Both the position numbers and the translations under genes were made by a program. DNA of 6,262 nt from Deltaproteobacteria bacterium (lineage in GTDB: Bacteria; Desulfobacterota; DSM-4660; Desulfatiglandales; HGW-15): the NCBI GenBank assembly GCA_030671095.1, contig DAOVAK010000176.1, forward strand, positions 1 to 6,262. Direction: 5' to 3'. A model generated the notes under the pieces. That model was not told the DNA's origin and made no database searches. It worked only from the letters and a program-made list of their open reading frames with translations. This document shows, piece after piece, positions 4,906 through 6,262 of this stretch. The stretch's first letter is position 1; each line of letters begins with the position of its first letter.

Positions 4906-6262
4906 ATGTTTCAAAAACTTATATACTTAAGCTCTGACAGAAGCGCCAAGATAGCAGGTGTGCACGGCATCATTCTATGCCTATTACTTGCGGTTTTTGT
5001 GCCTCGTGCATCCGCTATAGACGGACCTCATGGGGATGAAAGGATAAGGAACCCAAAGGGGGTCTGCTCCACCTGCCATATACCTCACAAAGCCAAAGGG
5101 CTCAAGATATGGGCAAGGACCAGCAACAAACCCGGGCTCTATGCCGGCATACACCAGCTTTGTCAGACCTGCCACGATGGGACCATGTTTTTTAAAGGGG
5201 ACCCTATGGGAGATGGAGGCGATAGTATAGAGGGATATGAGAGCGGCGATTATCTCCCAACCAAAGATTATAAAGGCAAATTCATTGTCAAAACCCAAGA
5301 GGACGGAGAAAAGGAGGTATACGCAAGCACAGGCACAGACGATGTTCTGGATGAAATGGAAGGCGGTTCCTCATTAGAAGGGCCTTATGAGAGCCATGTA
5401 ATGCATGGCGGCGCTGATATAACCCTGGATGAGGCCCTCCGCTTCTTTGACCCGGACATATTTCCCCTTGACCCATCAGATGAAGACACATATCCCCAGG
5501 GGCCTGAGCATGAAAAATATAGACGCGGCGGGGCAGGTTTTTACTGCGGCACCTGTCATGATCCGCATAAACAGCCCCCAAACACAGGCTTTACAGGGGG
5601 CTTTTATCTGCGAACAAGGCCGGGGTTTGATGTCGGTGACCCATGGGACAACAGGAAACCCTTCTGTTCACAATGCCACGGAGAGATCCATGCCCCTGAG
5701 TCCGATTGTCTGGCTTGCCATCACCCCCACCTGGGCACCACCCTGATAAAAGATAATGAAACCCTTGGCAGAAAAATATTCCGCTATCCGGTTGAACCAA
5801 TCGATTTCGAAGCCACCCCTAATGTGCTAAAAATCACTGAGTCAGAGGAGGAGGATTGGACAGCGGCGCTATGCTATGGTTGTCATAACGGCAAAGAAGG
5901 AAACCTATGGAGACAGGCAGGCGCGGTACCCATATATGGAGACGATATAACTGACGGAAAAAAGCATCATCACCCCATGGGGACTCAAGCATGGCTTGGC
6001 GATTTCTCAAAGATCTCCGACGGGGTCTTTATCCGCGCACCTGAAACTCCATTAGACCTCCTCAATAAAAACCGGGAGATTACCTGTACCTCCTGCCATG
6101 ACGGATTTCATGGGCCTGGTGAATATACAGGTTTAGAGGCCAAAGGGAAAAACAAAAAGAATAACTTTCTGCGCTGGCACTTCAGCAAACCGTACGGCGA
6201 TGGAGATCCACAGAGCGCTGAGTCTAGGGAAGATAGCGCTGAATTCTGCATAAAGTGCCACT
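4906..6262 (+). CDS. second exported multihaem c-type cytochrome, 3' truncated by window end
   Basis: An open frame of 452 codons runs off the right edge without a stop, so total length and haem number are unknown. The N-terminus is a signal peptide: MFQKL, basic residues, the core GIILCLLLAVFVP, and cleavage after RASA near residue 37. The cysteine of each CXXCH is at residues 54, 86, 214, 254, 268, 323, 394 and 448. They follow the same order as the first eight of cytochrome 1, with shared blocks: [VI]DGxxGD at the mature N-terminus, KIW after haem 1, CHDPH[EK]QP at haem 3, CHHPH at haem 5, CYGCHN, IYGDD, HHPMG, and CTSCH[ED]GFHG at haem 7. The linkers between haems 2-3 and 7-8 are longer here. 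It is therefore a diverged tandem paralogue with the same inferred role in extracytoplasmic electron transfer. Its first haem has the IPH context, which cytochrome 1 has as FPK. Confidence 0.93.
   Translation, partial: MFQKLIYLSSDRSAKIAGVHGIILCLLLAVFVPRASAIDGPHGDERIRNPKGVCSTCHIPHKAKGLKIWARTSNKPGLYAGIHQLCQTCHDGTMFFKGDPMGDGGDSIEGYESGDYLPTKDYKGKFIVKTQEDGEKEVYASTGTDDVLDEMEGGSSLEGPYESHVMHGGADITLDEALRFFDPDIFPLDPSDEDTYPQGPEHEKYRRGGAGFYCGTCHDPHKQPPNTGFTGGFYLRTRPGFDVGDPWDNRKPFCSQCHGEIHAPESDCLACHHPHLGTTLIKDNETLGRKIFRYPVEPIDFEATPNVLKITESEEEDWTAALCYGCHNGKEGNLWRQAGAVPIYGDDITDGKKHHHPMGTQAWLGDFSKISDGVFIRAPETPLDLLNKNREITCTSCHDGFHGPGEYTGLEAKGKNKKNNFLRWHFSKPYGDGDPQSAESREDSAEFCIKCH

Noticed and set aside
5429..5746. 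105-codon + strand ORF inside cytochrome 2
   Set aside because: It is out of frame with a region that clearly encodes four haem motifs in the other frame, so it is a shadow ORF.

Overview
The window holds two large multihaem c-type cytochrome genes in tandem on the + strand, separated by about 0.8 kb of A+T-rich, structure-rich DNA. The first gene (TTG start at 59, or possibly 29, to stop at 4102) is complete apart from uncertainty over its start. It encodes an exported protein of about 1350 residues with 26 CXXCH haem sites plus one CX4CH site, so up to 27 haems. The second gene (4906 to beyond the right edge) is cut by the window after 452 codons, exactly at the histidine of its eighth CXXCH. 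Its eight haem sites are collinear with the first eight of the upstream gene, so the two are diverged paralogues.

Organism: very large Sec-exported multihaem cytochromes built of paired CXXCH modules, ending in a CX4CH...CXXCH module, are typical of anaerobic metal-, sulfur- or syntrophy-associated bacteria such as Desulfobacterota (Geobacter-like and sulfate-reducer lineages) and some Nitrospirota. The heavy use of ATA (Ile) and AGG/AGA (Arg) codons, the TTG start and the mid-range G+C of the genes fit such a bacterium. No marker gene is present, so the phylum is an inference and the species cannot be named.

Layout: 1-62 may carry the last codons of an upstream gene whose TGA overlaps the TTG at 59. 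59-4102 is cytochrome 1. 4103-4905 is intergenic and holds, in order, a pair of REP-like palindromes (4146-4226), a TGATCAG direct/inverted repeat, a perfect 9-bp hairpin, a 7-bp hairpin, a good sigma-54 -24/-12 match (4596-4611), a REP-like G-rich patch, a possible 33-residue single-membrane-span ORF (4676-4777), an orphan Shine-Dalgarno sequence, and a near-consensus sigma-70 promoter with a 17-nt spacer (4802-4830). 4906-6262 is cytochrome 2.

Together the two proteins would be exported unfolded, given covalent haem outside the membrane, and act as long electron conduits in the periplasm or on the cell surface. The strong promoter in front of the second gene suggests that it can be transcribed independently of the first. 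No RNA gene, CRISPR array, complete transposase gene or defence system was seen.
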